Shown here: in pieces, positions 1 to 8,750 of the stretch | Layout: each line of letters starts with the position of its first letter | How positions within the stretch are numbered: the first letter of the stretch is position 1 | Assembly (NCBI GenBank): GCA_016213785.1 | Contig: JACQZQ010000020.1 | Span: 59,992-123,991, forward strand | Origin: Acidobacteriota bacterium | GTDB taxonomy: Bacteria > Acidobacteriota > Blastocatellia > Chloracidobacteriales > JADJPF01 | Direction: 5' to 3' | Length of the DNA: 64,000 bases | Notes under the pieces: generated by a model | The model's database searches: none | Told to the model about the DNA's origin: nothing | What the model saw: the letters and a program-made list of their open reading frames with translations, nothing else | Made by a program: the position numbers and the translations under genes

Positions 1-189
1 CTACTTACAGGGTTACATCCTAGCAAACTCTATATTCCTATAGAGAAAAAATTTGCTTGGGAACACCATGCTAATGTAACTCCTGGGTTTGCTTGTTTAA
101 TAAATGGTTTATTAACAGAAAATTTACTTGAGCGCACTAGTAGCGCTGAACAATTACTTGCAGAACTAGAAATATTAAGACCTTTATAG
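1..189 (+). CDS. Ser/Thr protein kinase, C-terminal fragment
   Basis: The frame is open from the first base and stops at a TAG (187-189), giving the last 62 residues of a protein that begins outside the window. The segments LLTGLHPSKL, FAWEHHANVTPGF and LLERTSSAEQLLAEL match the end of the C-lobe in bacterial Hanks-type kinases, where a 'GxxP' activation-segment neighbour is followed by a conserved Arg and a 'S/A-x-E-L-L' helix. No catalytic residue is in view, so the assignment rests on this tail alone. It ends 4 bp before the next gene, suggesting co-transcription. Confidence 0.6.
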   Translation, partial: LLTGLHPSKLYIPIEKKFAWEHHANVTPGFACLINGLLTENLLERTSSAEQLLAELEILRPL

Positions 190-193
190 TTTT

Positions 194-1126
194 ATGGGTA
201 TTGAAGAAAAAATAAGTCAAAAAATATCTGAAATTGCCCTAGATAATACATCTGGTTCCTCAGAACTTGCACGCCGTTCGGCTGTAGTAATGTTAGAAGT
301 TTTAACTGATATACGTGAACAAGCCTCAGCCCCAGTACAAGTTCTACGTTCTCCTATAACTATATTTGCTAAAGAATTACTAAAAGCCCAGCCTAAAATG
401 GCTACTCTTTTTAATTTAGTTAACCGTACCCTACTTATAATTAATAGCCATACTGTTTTTGGTGATGCAAAAGCTGCTGTTGAAAAATATATTTATAGTT
501 TTTTAGCTATAGTAGTTAGCGGTAGTGATAATATTACACAAAAATTTCAACCTATAATTAATGAAAACTCTGTAGTACTTGTCCATTCTTATAGTGCGAC
601 TGTTAATAAAGTATTGATTAATATAAAGAATAATGGGCGTAATTTCGAGATATTTTCTACAGAAAGTCGCCCTATGCTAGAGGGTCGCAAAACTGCTCAA
701 GCCCTTTCAAATGCGCATATACCTGTAACTTTTATTGTTGATTCAGGTGTACTTTTTGCATTGCAAAGATCCTCAATGGTTTTATTTGGAGCAGATGCTA
801 TTACTAAGGAAGGAATTGTTAATAAAATAGGGACTGCTTTAATTGCTATAGCTGCTAAAGCTTATAATAAACCCTGTTATGTGCTTTCTGATAGCACTAA
901 ATTTCTGCCTTCATCTTATAAATTAGCTTTAGAAGGTATGCGGGCTAAAGAAGAAATTTGGCCTGAAGCCTCAGAATCAATAGTAGTCTTAAATCGCTAC
1001 TTTGAAACTACCCCTTTAGAGCTTTTTACAGCAGTGATAAATGAATATGGGGTCTTAAAAATCCCTGAAGTCAAACTGCATTTAACTAATTTAGGAGTCT
1101 CTTCTGAACTATGCACAGAACTATAA
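194..1126 (+). CDS. eIF-2B alpha/beta/delta-family (IF-2B-like) protein
   Basis: A 310-residue protein with the Rossmann-like C-terminal half of the eIF-2B/MtnA/ribose-1,5-bisphosphate isomerase superfamily. Family signatures are TESRPMLEGR (residues 156-165), GADAI (199-203) and NKIGT (210-214), and the N-terminal ~100 residues look helical. Related enzymes isomerise aldose phosphates (methylthioribose-1-phosphate, ribose-1,5-bisphosphate); bacterial members of unclear substrate are common, so no reaction is assigned. The ATG lies 4 bp after the kinase stop, without a strong Shine-Dalgarno, consistent with translational coupling. Its end overlaps the CinA-like gene by 16 bp. Confidence 0.75.
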   Translation: MGIEEKISQKISEIALDNTSGSSELARRSAVVMLEVLTDIREQASAPVQVLRSPITIFAKELLKAQPKMATLFNLVNRTLLIINSHTVFGDAKAAVEKYIYSFLAIVVSGSDNITQKFQPIINENSVVLVHSYSATVNKVLINIKNNGRNFEIFSTESRPMLEGRKTAQALSNAHIPVTFIVDSGVLFALQRSSMVLFGADAITKEGIVNKIGTALIAIAAKAYNKPCYVLSDSTKFLPSSYKLALEGMRAKEEIWPEASESIVVLNRYFETTPLELFTAVINEYGVLKIPEVKLHLTNLGVSSELCTEL

Positions 1127-1932
1127 TTGTTGCTGTAGGTAATGAATTATTAATAGGAGAAACCCTAGACACCAATACTAATTGGCTTTGTCGTCATCTA
1201 ACAGCTTTAGGCTTTAAAATAGAAGCTACCTTAACCCTACCAGATAAAATTGATGTAATAAGTAAAACTATAAAAAGTATTATTAATGATAATTGGATAG
1301 TCTTTTCACCAGAGCTATTAATTATTACAGGAGGGCTTGGCCCAACCGAAGATGATTTAACGCTTACCTCAATTGCTCAAGCCTTAGACACTGCTTTAGA
1401 AATAGATAAAACCGCCTATGATTGGGTTAAAGAGAAATATCAAAACTTAGCAAAAGAATCTTTGGTTAGTAGCTCAGAAATGAATCCAGCACGCGATAAA
1501 ATGGCAAGGCTTCCTAAAGGTGCAACCCCAATAAAGAACACTGTTGGAGTTGCTCCAGCAATTAAAATTACCTATAAAAATACTACTATTATTTCTCTGC
1601 CAGGGGTTCCTCAAGAAATGAAAGGTTTTATGCTTGGTGAAGTCCAAACCATTTTATCAGAACAATTTAGCGTAGGTGCTCATATAGAAAAAGAGTTATG
1701 GGCTTTATGTGGTGATGAATCTATATTAGCTCCTATTTTAAGCAAAGTTTCTGAAAAACACCCAGAAGTCTATATTAAATCTAAAGCAAAAGGTTTTGGT
1801 CAAAATCTTCGCTTTCAAATAAAACTTCATATTACAGGCACAAATATTGTTATAGATGAGAAACTTAAAGCCGCAATAGAAGATTTAGAAAAAAACTTAA
1901 ATGAACATAATATTAAGCTAGATAAGAGTTAA
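1111..1932 (+). CDS. CinA-family protein, molybdopterin-binding-like domain only
   Basis: A 273-residue protein carrying the N-terminal COG1058 domain of CinA, an MoaB/MogA-like fold. Visible motifs are the start VAVGNELLIGETLDTN, the GGLGPTEDDLT loop and the SLPGVPQEM segment. CinA N-domains hydrolyse ADP-ribose and related nucleotides. The C-terminal NMN-deamidase domain of full-length CinA (about 410 residues) is absent, so NMN recycling cannot be inferred. The start ATG lies inside the end of the preceding gene (16-bp overlap), so the two are probably translated together. It is 8 bp from the next gene. Confidence 0.85.
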   Translation: MHRTIIVAVGNELLIGETLDTNTNWLCRHLTALGFKIEATLTLPDKIDVISKTIKSIINDNWIVFSPELLIITGGLGPTEDDLTLTSIAQALDTALEIDKTAYDWVKEKYQNLAKESLVSSSEMNPARDKMARLPKGATPIKNTVGVAPAIKITYKNTTIISLPGVPQEMKGFMLGEVQTILSEQFSVGAHIEKELWALCGDESILAPILSKVSEKHPEVYIKSKAKGFGQNLRFQIKLHITGTNIVIDEKLKAAIEDLEKNLNEHNIKLDKS

Positions 1933-1940
1933 TACTTAAG

Positions 1941-2501
1941 ATGAGTTTTGATAACATTGCTTCAAAATTTTTATACTTTGGTTTAGAGACTATTAGTAAC
2001 TTACAACAATCCATAGGCTTAGAAGTTCATCCTGTTGCCTTAAGCCCTCAAGAGATAAAACTTTTGGAGAAAATTTTTTACTCTTCTATTGATTATAAAA
2101 AAGTAAGAGTAAAAGCTGGAAACTCACACCTATTAACTATTAGCGGAAGAGCTTTTGTTATGGGTAATACTATTTATATGCCTAGAGAAAATTATCTAAC
2201 TAGCCTTTTAATACATGAAATGGTACATATTTGGCAGTATCAAAATCAAGGCTATGACTATATTAGCAAATCTTTGAAAGGACAATATTTAGGCGAGGGT
2301 TATGACTTTGTTAAAGGTATTGAAGGAGCAAAACCTTGGGTAAAACTTAATCCTGAACAGCAGGCTTCTTTAATTGAAGAGGCTTATATAAGCGGTTTTT
2401 TTAATGAGACAAATAGGGAGTTTTTTTACAAAGGAAAAAACTATACTTTATACTTAAAAGATGCTCTAGCCATATTACGTAATAATAAAAAAATTACTTA
2501 G
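1941..2501 (+). CDS. Small zincin-like protein with HEMVHIWQ motif
   Basis: A 186-residue protein with one HExxH zinc-binding helix (HEMVHIWQ, about residues 92-99) following a segment that reads like the edge strand of a zincin fold (ISGRAFVMGNTIYMPR). The 'HE-x-x-H-x-W-Q' form is shared with DUF4157 and Vgr/Rhs-associated zincin domains. No signal peptide is seen. A third zinc ligand could be the Glu of IEEAYISG near residue 146, but this is a guess. It follows the CinA-like gene by 8 bp, at the end of the first operon. Substrate unknown. Confidence 0.6.
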   Translation: MSFDNIASKFLYFGLETISNLQQSIGLEVHPVALSPQEIKLLEKIFYSSIDYKKVRVKAGNSHLLTISGRAFVMGNTIYMPRENYLTSLLIHEMVHIWQYQNQGYDYISKSLKGQYLGEGYDFVKGIEGAKPWVKLNPEQQASLIEEAYISGFFNETNREFFYKGKNYTLYLKDALAILRNNKKIT

Positions 2502-2845
2502 ATATTTGGTTAGATCTTCACATTAAGTTAAGCTTAAGTAAAATAGTTTATAGCATCATCATTAGATCATAAGATTTTCGCTGCTTAGTTAATATAAACA
2601 AATACTTAGAAAAAGACTTAAAATGTAAAAAACTGTTAGTATTTCTGTATAGATTTGTCAAAATCGGGTTGACTCTGCCAAGCTAAAGCGTGTATAAGCA
2701 AAAATAACGCTTTAATAGACACACCGCACTGTAGCTTACGGTCTTAGATAAGTTTCAGAAAGTAATACCCGTTGCAGTGCTAAAGTTACTCAAGATATAG
2801 TACATAACATTTTTAGTTAACACGCAGAAACCTTCGGAGGTAAAT
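2502..2845 (+). promoter_or_regulatory. Intergenic leader with promoter candidate (2669-2698)
   Basis: This 344-bp gap holds no credible gene. TTGACT (2669-2674) and TATAAG (2693-2698) are separated by 18 bp and face the OmpA-like gene, leaving a leader of roughly 140 nt. A strong Shine-Dalgarno, CGGAGGT, sits just before the ATG at 2846. Promoter assignment is by consensus only. Confidence 0.45.
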
Positions 2846-5059
2846 ATGAGATTTTGGAAGACCATGCTGGCAACAATCCTGCTAGTGTTGTTTATGAATG
2901 TAATAGCTAGTGCTCAAGAAGATGGTGGGGCAAAAAGAGAAGAGCGCCGCATTACCCAGCCTACTGTTAGTGGTGCTACAGGGCTTTTTACCGTTTATGA
3001 TTCCTCTACATTAAAGAAAGGGGAAATCAATGTAGGATTTTTTGCTAATAACTATGATCGCGATCCAGGCGATGTTGATATAATGCAATTTCCCGTTAAT
3101 ATCGCTGTAGGTGTTACAAATAGGTTAGAGTTATTTTTGCAAACAGATGGTTCTCAAAGGGTAATCTCTAATGCTCCATTTGAACTAAGCGGCCCGTTGT
3201 TTCCAGGTTTAAGACAACCACAAGGCTCATTTGGCTTAGATGGTATAAAGGTTAGTTTTCCAGATTTAGATACTGATCCTCGTTTTTTCCCACTAAATGG
3301 TGCTCCTATTAGTGGTGCTATATTTGGTGGTGTACTTCCAGGACTTCCTCAAACAGGTTCTAGACCTGTTTTTGATCCTGTAACAAATATTACTAAACCA
3401 GGTTTTATGGTGCCAGGCTACCTAAATGATTTTCCTTTCTTAGGTAAAGGGGGAAATACTCTTGGTAATGCTACTTTTGGTGCTAAGTTCCGTTTTACTG
3501 AAGATAATAGAGGTGTTGGCTTTGCACTCTTAACTTTAGTTCGTGTTCCAACTGTTCCAGGAGGCGCACTTTTCCAAAAAGAACGCGGTGGACGTTTAGC
3601 ACAAGGCTCTGGAGCAGGGGCAACAGATTTTGGTCTATTTCTTATCACCAGCTTACGTAAAGGTATTGTTAGCACACACTTAAACTTTGGTTTTATGCAT
3701 GCTAATGACCCTAAATCACGTAACTTTAAGCTTATAGATCGTAGCGATTCAGCTATCTTTTCTGCTGGTGTTGATGTCCCAATTAATAAATATGTCCAAT
3801 TAATTGGTGAAACTACAGCTACTTATTATATTGGTGATGCTACTAAAAACCTTAACCGTATTAACCCTGTTGATGTAGTAGCAGGTGCAAGATTTTTCCC
3901 ATTTGGAAAACGTGAAGACCGTCGCTTTTTACTCTCTTTTGGTGGCGCTTACCGCTATTTTACAAATAACTCTGGCTCAGAACGCCAAGAAACTACAATT
4001 AACCCTGTTATTGCTACTGGTCTAGTCCCAGCAGATGTTATTAATCGTGGCCTTGATAATGATTATAATGGCTTTGTTGCTAATGTAACATTAGGACTAC
4101 GTAATGTTGTTAAACCCCCTCCACCCCCCCCAGCAAAAGATCCTTGTGCTGAGGCTCTTCCTCCATCAGTTGAATTAAATGCTGATAAATTAGCAGTTAA
4201 AGAACGCTCAAACGATACAGTTAAATTTACTACTCGCACAATGGGTGATGGAATTACTTATAATTGGACTGCTACAGGCGGCACATTTACTGATAATGAT
4301 GGTGCAGAAAGAACTTGGAGTTCAGCTAATTTAGCTCCTGGTACTTATACAATTACTGTAACAGTTACAGATAAATGTAATAAAACTAAGTCAGATACTC
4401 GTACTATTACAGTAGAAAAAGGCAATCGTTGTCCAACAGTATCTTTACGTGCTAACCCAACCAGTGCACAAGAAGGTGCAGATGTTACCTTTAATTTTAC
4501 TGCTAGCGGTAATGATCAAGATGGTGACAAACTCCAATATGTTTGGACTACCACACGTGGTACTTTAAGCGGTGGTGATGCAGCTAAGCAAATTAATAGT
4601 ACTGGTTTAAGCGCTGGTGATATTACAGTTAAGGTAACTGTAAGCGATGGTCAATGCTCTGCTACTGATAGTGTAACAGTATCAATTACACCACGTCCTG
4701 CTCCTCCACAAGTAGTCTCATTTACTTGTACAGGTAATCCTAGCTATAAGACACCTAATAGCACACGCGTAGATAATGCTTGTAAGCGTGTATTAGACGA
4801 TGTTGAAGCTAGGTTAAGAAATGACCGTAATGCTACTATTATCATTGAAGGTCACTCAGATAAAGGTGAAAAAGCTGGTACAGCTAAGACTCGTGCTGAA
4901 CGTGTACGCGATGAACTAATCAATGTTAAGAATGTAGATGCAGGTCGTATTGAGATACGTGTTTATGATAATCAACGTCCAGATCCATCAGGAGATCGTA
5001 ATGCTAACCGTCGTGTTATCATACACATTGTTCCTCAAGGTGCAGCACGTCCACAATAA
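2846..5059 (+). CDS. Outer-membrane protein with PKD-like repeats and OmpA C-terminal domain
   Basis: A 737-residue exported protein. Residues 1-23 form a signal peptide ending at ASA-Q. Residues ~40-425 alternate short strands and Gly/Asn turns, as in an outer-membrane beta-barrel. A Pro-rich linker (about 426-433) leads to two PKD/Ig-like repeats (~440-530 and ~533-620), each with a 'tvTDkCnk/vsDgqC' strand pattern. The last ~100 residues are OmpA-like: IIEGHSDKGEKAG, KTRAERVRDEL and DRNANRRVII are the peptidoglycan-binding signatures. It probably tethers the outer membrane to the cell wall. It is followed by a terminator and is likely monocistronic. Confidence 0.8.
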   Translation: MRFWKTMLATILLVLFMNVIASAQEDGGAKREERRITQPTVSGATGLFTVYDSSTLKKGEINVGFFANNYDRDPGDVDIMQFPVNIAVGVTNRLELFLQTDGSQRVISNAPFELSGPLFPGLRQPQGSFGLDGIKVSFPDLDTDPRFFPLNGAPISGAIFGGVLPGLPQTGSRPVFDPVTNITKPGFMVPGYLNDFPFLGKGGNTLGNATFGAKFRFTEDNRGVGFALLTLVRVPTVPGGALFQKERGGRLAQGSGAGATDFGLFLITSLRKGIVSTHLNFGFMHANDPKSRNFKLIDRSDSAIFSAGVDVPINKYVQLIGETTATYYIGDATKNLNRINPVDVVAGARFFPFGKREDRRFLLSFGGAYRYFTNNSGSERQETTINPVIATGLVPADVINRGLDNDYNGFVANVTLGLRNVVKPPPPPPAKDPCAEALPPSVELNADKLAVKERSNDTVKFTTRTMGDGITYNWTATGGTFTDNDGAERTWSSANLAPGTYTITVTVTDKCNKTKSDTRTITVEKGNRCPTVSLRANPTSAQEGADVTFNFTASGNDQDGDKLQYVWTTTRGTLSGGDAAKQINSTGLSAGDITVKVTVSDGQCSATDSVTVSITPRPAPPQVVSFTCTGNPSYKTPNSTRVDNACKRVLDDVEARLRNDRNATIIIEGHSDKGEKAGTAKTRAERVRDELINVKNVDAGRIEIRVYDNQRPDPSGDRNANRRVIIHIVPQGAARPQ

Positions 5060-5102
5060 AATAATCTGGGTTACTTAGTGTTTTAGCATTAAGAAATTAA
5101 AT

Positions 5103-5135
5103 AAAAAAGGCGAGCTTTTATGCTCGTCTTTTTTA
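5103..5135 (+). terminator. Rho-independent terminator after the OmpA-like gene
   Basis: Stem GGCGAGC / GCTCGTC with a 6-nt loop, flanked by an A-run and a T-run. Confidence 0.85.
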
Positions 5136-5357
5136 TTTTATTAAAAATTTATAACTTTGCTTTATTAAAAAGTGTTTTATTGGAAAATCTGTAAAAAAAT
5201 ACAAAAATTTGTATTTTCTAAGATTTAGTAGCTACGCGAGCATGGCTTGTAGAAATACTAACCCTATTATAAAGTATCACTTATCTTTTTTCCCTAGTAT
5301 CATTAGAGATTGGCCTACAATTTGCGTTCCGTAAAAGAAACCCTGGTCGTTATATAT

Positions 5358-5398
5358 GCTAATAACTGTTCTACTATTCTTGGAAAACAGTTATTAGC
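5358..5398. repeat. Perfect 13-bp inverted repeat upstream of the TonB receptor
   Basis: GCTAATAACTGTT (5358-5370) is perfectly repeated in inverse at 5386-5398, with a 15-nt spacer. It sits 67 bp before the receptor ATG in a 405-bp gap (5060-5464) that otherwise holds only the preceding terminator and a strong Shine-Dalgarno (GAGGAGGT, near 5452-5459). It could be an operator or a leader hairpin. No T-run follows, so it is not an obvious terminator. Confidence 0.6.
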
Positions 5399-5464
5399 AA
5401 AAATTTAGGAATATTCTCTAATATACTAATACTAAATGAATACTCACTCTAGAGGAGGTAAAAT

Positions 5465-8400
5465 ATGCACAGATTGTCTGTAAGAGTGCTCACTATGCTA
5501 ACACTACTATTAGCATTAGTAGGGGCTGCTCTTGCTCAAGTGACAACGGGTATTATTACTGGTACAGTTACTGATACAACAGGCGCTGTTATTGCTGGTG
5601 CTTCGGTCACTGCTGTTAACAAGGCTACCAATGCATCTAAAACAGTAACTACAAATGAGCAAGGCGAATATGAAATAGGGCCACTACAGCCAGCAGAATA
5701 TGAAATTACTGTTGAATCAAGTGGTTTTACTAAAGTTGTACAACCTGGTGTAGTTGTTAATGTTAATTCACGCGTTGGCGTAAAATTTGAACTTAAACCA
5801 TCAGGTACAGAAGAAGTTGTTACTGTTTCAGGTGAAACAGGGGCAACAATTGAAACTACAAATACTGTAGTACAAGGTGTAATAGATAACCGTCAAGTAA
5901 AAGAATTACCTTTAACAGGTCGTACCTTTTCTAACTTGGCCGTTTTAGTTCCTGGTGCAAAACCAGTTTCTGCCTTTGATCCAACCAAAGCCCGCAGTGG
6001 AACAGTATCTATTGCTGGAAGTACTGGCCGAGATGCTAACGTCTCTGTAGATGGTGGCGACAACAAAGATAACGTTGTAGGCGGATTAGTACAAAACTTT
6101 ACTACTGAAGGTATTCAAGAATTTGTAGTTCAAACACAAAGCTTTTTACCAGATACAGGTCGTTCTGCTGGTGGTTCAATTACTGTTGTTACCAAAAGTG
6201 GTACAAATGACCTACACGGTAGCTTTGTAATTTTTGAACGTAATGACCGCTTTAATGCTCGTGATCAATTCAACCCTGAGTTTGATCGTATAACTGGCGA
6301 TGGGCCATTTGAAAAACAACCTTTTGACCGTCAAAACATTGCTGGTAGCTTAGGTTTCCCAATTATCAAAGATAAATTCTTCTTCTTTGGCGCTGCTGAA
6401 TATACTAGAGAAAATATTTCTTCAGTAATTTCTCCAAGTGCTGTTAGAGAGTTAAAAGTTTTAGACCAATTTGCTCGTTCAGGGCAAATTCCAGGAGTTC
6501 CTTCTGTTGCAGCTTTATCAAATGTTTTAACTCCTTTCCGTGATACTCAATTCCAACTTCGTGTAGACTATAGATTTAATGATAAACATCAACTCTATGC
6601 ACGCTATGGTCATCAAACCAACAAATTAGAAAATGACCAAATTACTCAAATCTCTGATGTAACTGCTGCTGCTGTTACAACAAATGAACAAAGATCAGCT
6701 TTAATTGCTGATACTTATACTCTTAATCCTAGTGCAGTAAATGTTTTCACTTTCCAATTTAGCAAATTTGATAATCAAATTGGTGCTTTAAGTGATGCTC
6801 CTTATCTAGTATTTCCAAGTGTTGTTTTTGGGCGTAATCCTAATGTCCCACAAAGCACTTTCCAAAATAAATTCCAATTTAGAGATTCCATTTCTGTTAT
6901 TAAAGGACGACATAGCTTAAAATTCGGTGCTGACTTTATTTATGTACCTATTTTAGCTGGTGGATTTGATTTTAGCTCTACAGCTGAAATTGATTTCAAT
7001 ATGGATCCTAGCGCTATTTTGGCTGCTGGACTTAGACTAAGCAACCCTGATTTAGTTGATGGTCTTGGCATAGGCGATGGCGTTAGCCGTGTAGACCAAG
7101 TTAATAAACAATTATCTCTTTATGCTCAAGATAGTTTCCGTATCAACAGCAAATTAACCTTAAATTATGGTGCTCGTTATGATGTTGATTATGGTTTCTA
7201 TGAGCCAAAATTTGGTAGTTATGAAAATAATCGTGGTCTTCAAGCTTTACGCGCTATTGGTTTCATACCACAAGGTAAAGGCGTACCAGAAGATGATAAA
7301 AATAATGTAAGCCCACGTATTGGTTTTGCTTATGACCCAACAGGTAAAGGTAAAGCTGTAATTAGAGCAAGCTATGGTTTATTCTATGACCAAATCTTTA
7401 CTAACGTTCAATTCTTTGCTCTACAACAATCAGGCCCAAATATTTATACATTTGTAGGCTTTGACACACCATATAGTTTTGGCGTTGACCCATTACCAAA
7501 ACAAACTGGTGTACTTAAGAATGTTCCTGCTGGTGGTCAGTTACGTTTTATTGACCCAAATATCACTACTCCATACTCTCAACAATCTTCTATTAATTTC
7601 CAATATGAACTTACCAAGAATTTTGTAGTAGAAACACAATATATTCATATTCTTGGTTTACATGAGTTTGCTAACGTAGACTTAAATCCACGTTCTGGAA
7701 TACTTAATCCAAACTTTGCAGTAGGTACACCTGGCAGCCGTAACCCTCGTATTCTTAATGCTAATTTTGCTAAAGCTGGTTTACCAACATTTGGCCGCGT
7801 TCGTATGGCTAGCTCTATTAGTCGTTCACGTTATGATGGTTTTACCATTGGCGTAAATAAACGCTATGGTGGTGATGGTAAATTCAAATATCAATATGGA
7901 TTTAACTACACCCTATCCCGTACCTTAGCTTATGGTGGCCCATTACTAGGCGCTTCTCGTAATGATTTTGGTAACACTTTTGAAAACCCATTCCAACTTT
8001 TCCGCCCTGCTGATTTAGGTCGTACTGGTGAAGATGCACGTCATCGTGTAGTAATCAACGGTATCTTAGATATGCCTTATGGTTTCCAAGTTTCTTCCAT
8101 TATTCAAGCCGAATCTGCTCGCCCATTCCCAGTAGTTGATGGCAATGACATCAATGGTGATGGACAATTTAATGATTCTGTTCGTGTTGATGGTAATGGT
8201 AACTTTATCCAATTTAACCCTGGTGATATAGGTAAAAATGTAGGTAGAACCTTAGGTGTAAACCCTGGCCGTGGCGTTCCATATTTCCAAGTTGACCTTC
8301 GTGTAACTAAATCTATCAAGATCAGCGAAAGATTAAAAGCTGAAGGTTATGTTGAATTCTTTAACCTATTAAACCGCGCTAACATTGGTAATAACTTTAC

Positions 8401-8566
8401 TGGTGATATTAGTGCTGCTATTGCAACAGGTAAGAATACTCCTCCAAGACTTCCAGTTAACTTAAAAGATTTACAACCTGCCGGTTTACTCGGTAGCGCT
8501 TTTGGTGCTGGTACAACTGTTGGTATTCCATTCCAAATGCAATTAGGTTTCCGTATTAGCTACTAA
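5465..8566 (+). CDS. Oar-like TonB-dependent receptor with CarboxypepD_reg domain
   Basis: A 1033-residue outer-membrane receptor. Residues 1-24 are a signal peptide. Residues ~27-110 are a carboxypeptidase-regulatory-like Ig domain (GTVTDTTGAVIAGASVTAVN, then YEIGPLQPAEYEITVE). A plug follows with VKELPLTGRTFSNLAVLVPG and the GSITVVTKSGTNDLHGS motif typical of acidobacterial Oar-type proteins. The remainder is a large barrel with an aromatic C-terminus (…GFRISY). Related proteins import large substrates or organise the envelope; the ligand cannot be read here. The start is set by GAGGAGGT before the ATG. A strong terminator follows. Confidence 0.9.
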   Translation: MHRLSVRVLTMLTLLLALVGAALAQVTTGIITGTVTDTTGAVIAGASVTAVNKATNASKTVTTNEQGEYEIGPLQPAEYEITVESSGFTKVVQPGVVVNVNSRVGVKFELKPSGTEEVVTVSGETGATIETTNTVVQGVIDNRQVKELPLTGRTFSNLAVLVPGAKPVSAFDPTKARSGTVSIAGSTGRDANVSVDGGDNKDNVVGGLVQNFTTEGIQEFVVQTQSFLPDTGRSAGGSITVVTKSGTNDLHGSFVIFERNDRFNARDQFNPEFDRITGDGPFEKQPFDRQNIAGSLGFPIIKDKFFFFGAAEYTRENISSVISPSAVRELKVLDQFARSGQIPGVPSVAALSNVLTPFRDTQFQLRVDYRFNDKHQLYARYGHQTNKLENDQITQISDVTAAAVTTNEQRSALIADTYTLNPSAVNVFTFQFSKFDNQIGALSDAPYLVFPSVVFGRNPNVPQSTFQNKFQFRDSISVIKGRHSLKFGADFIYVPILAGGFDFSSTAEIDFNMDPSAILAAGLRLSNPDLVDGLGIGDGVSRVDQVNKQLSLYAQDSFRINSKLTLNYGARYDVDYGFYEPKFGSYENNRGLQALRAIGFIPQGKGVPEDDKNNVSPRIGFAYDPTGKGKAVIRASYGLFYDQIFTNVQFFALQQSGPNIYTFVGFDTPYSFGVDPLPKQTGVLKNVPAGGQLRFIDPNITTPYSQQSSINFQYELTKNFVVETQYIHILGLHEFANVDLNPRSGILNPNFAVGTPGSRNPRILNANFAKAGLPTFGRVRMASSISRSRYDGFTIGVNKRYGGDGKFKYQYGFNYTLSRTLAYGGPLLGASRNDFGNTFENPFQLFRPADLGRTGEDARHRVVINGILDMPYGFQVSSIIQAESARPFPVVDGNDINGDGQFNDSVRVDGNGNFIQFNPGDIGKNVGRTLGVNPGRGVPYFQVDLRVTKSIKISERLKAEGYVEFFNLLNRANIGNNFTGDISAAIATGKNTPPRLPVNLKDLQPAGLLGSAFGAGTTVGIPFQMQLGFRISY

Positions 8567-8599
8567 TTACTTAAGTAAGTAATTAATCAGGCTTCTAAA

Positions 8600-8640
8600 A
8601 TAGCTAGTAGTCTTAAATCTACTAGCTATTTTTATTTTTC
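8600..8640 (+). terminator. Rho-independent terminator after the TonB receptor
   Basis: Perfect 11-bp stem ATAGCTAGTAG / CTACTAGCTAT with an 8-nt loop, followed by TTTTTATTTTTC. Confidence 0.9.
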
Positions 8641-8672
8641 TTAACAAAAGATTAAGAGCGAGCTTTAACTTA

Positions 8673-8701
8673 TTGAAACAAATCATTTTTTCCGCTATAT
8701 T
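8673..8701 (+). promoter_or_regulatory. Promoter candidate for the S46 peptidase gene
   Basis: TTGAAA (8673-8678) and TATATT (8696-8701) are 17 bp apart, about 50 bp before the ATG at 8751. Both hexamers are one mismatch from the sigma-70 consensus. Confidence 0.55.
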
Positions 8702-8750
8702 GGAAAATTGTCAATCCCTTAAAAATCACTTTTATAAAGGATAATTTTTC

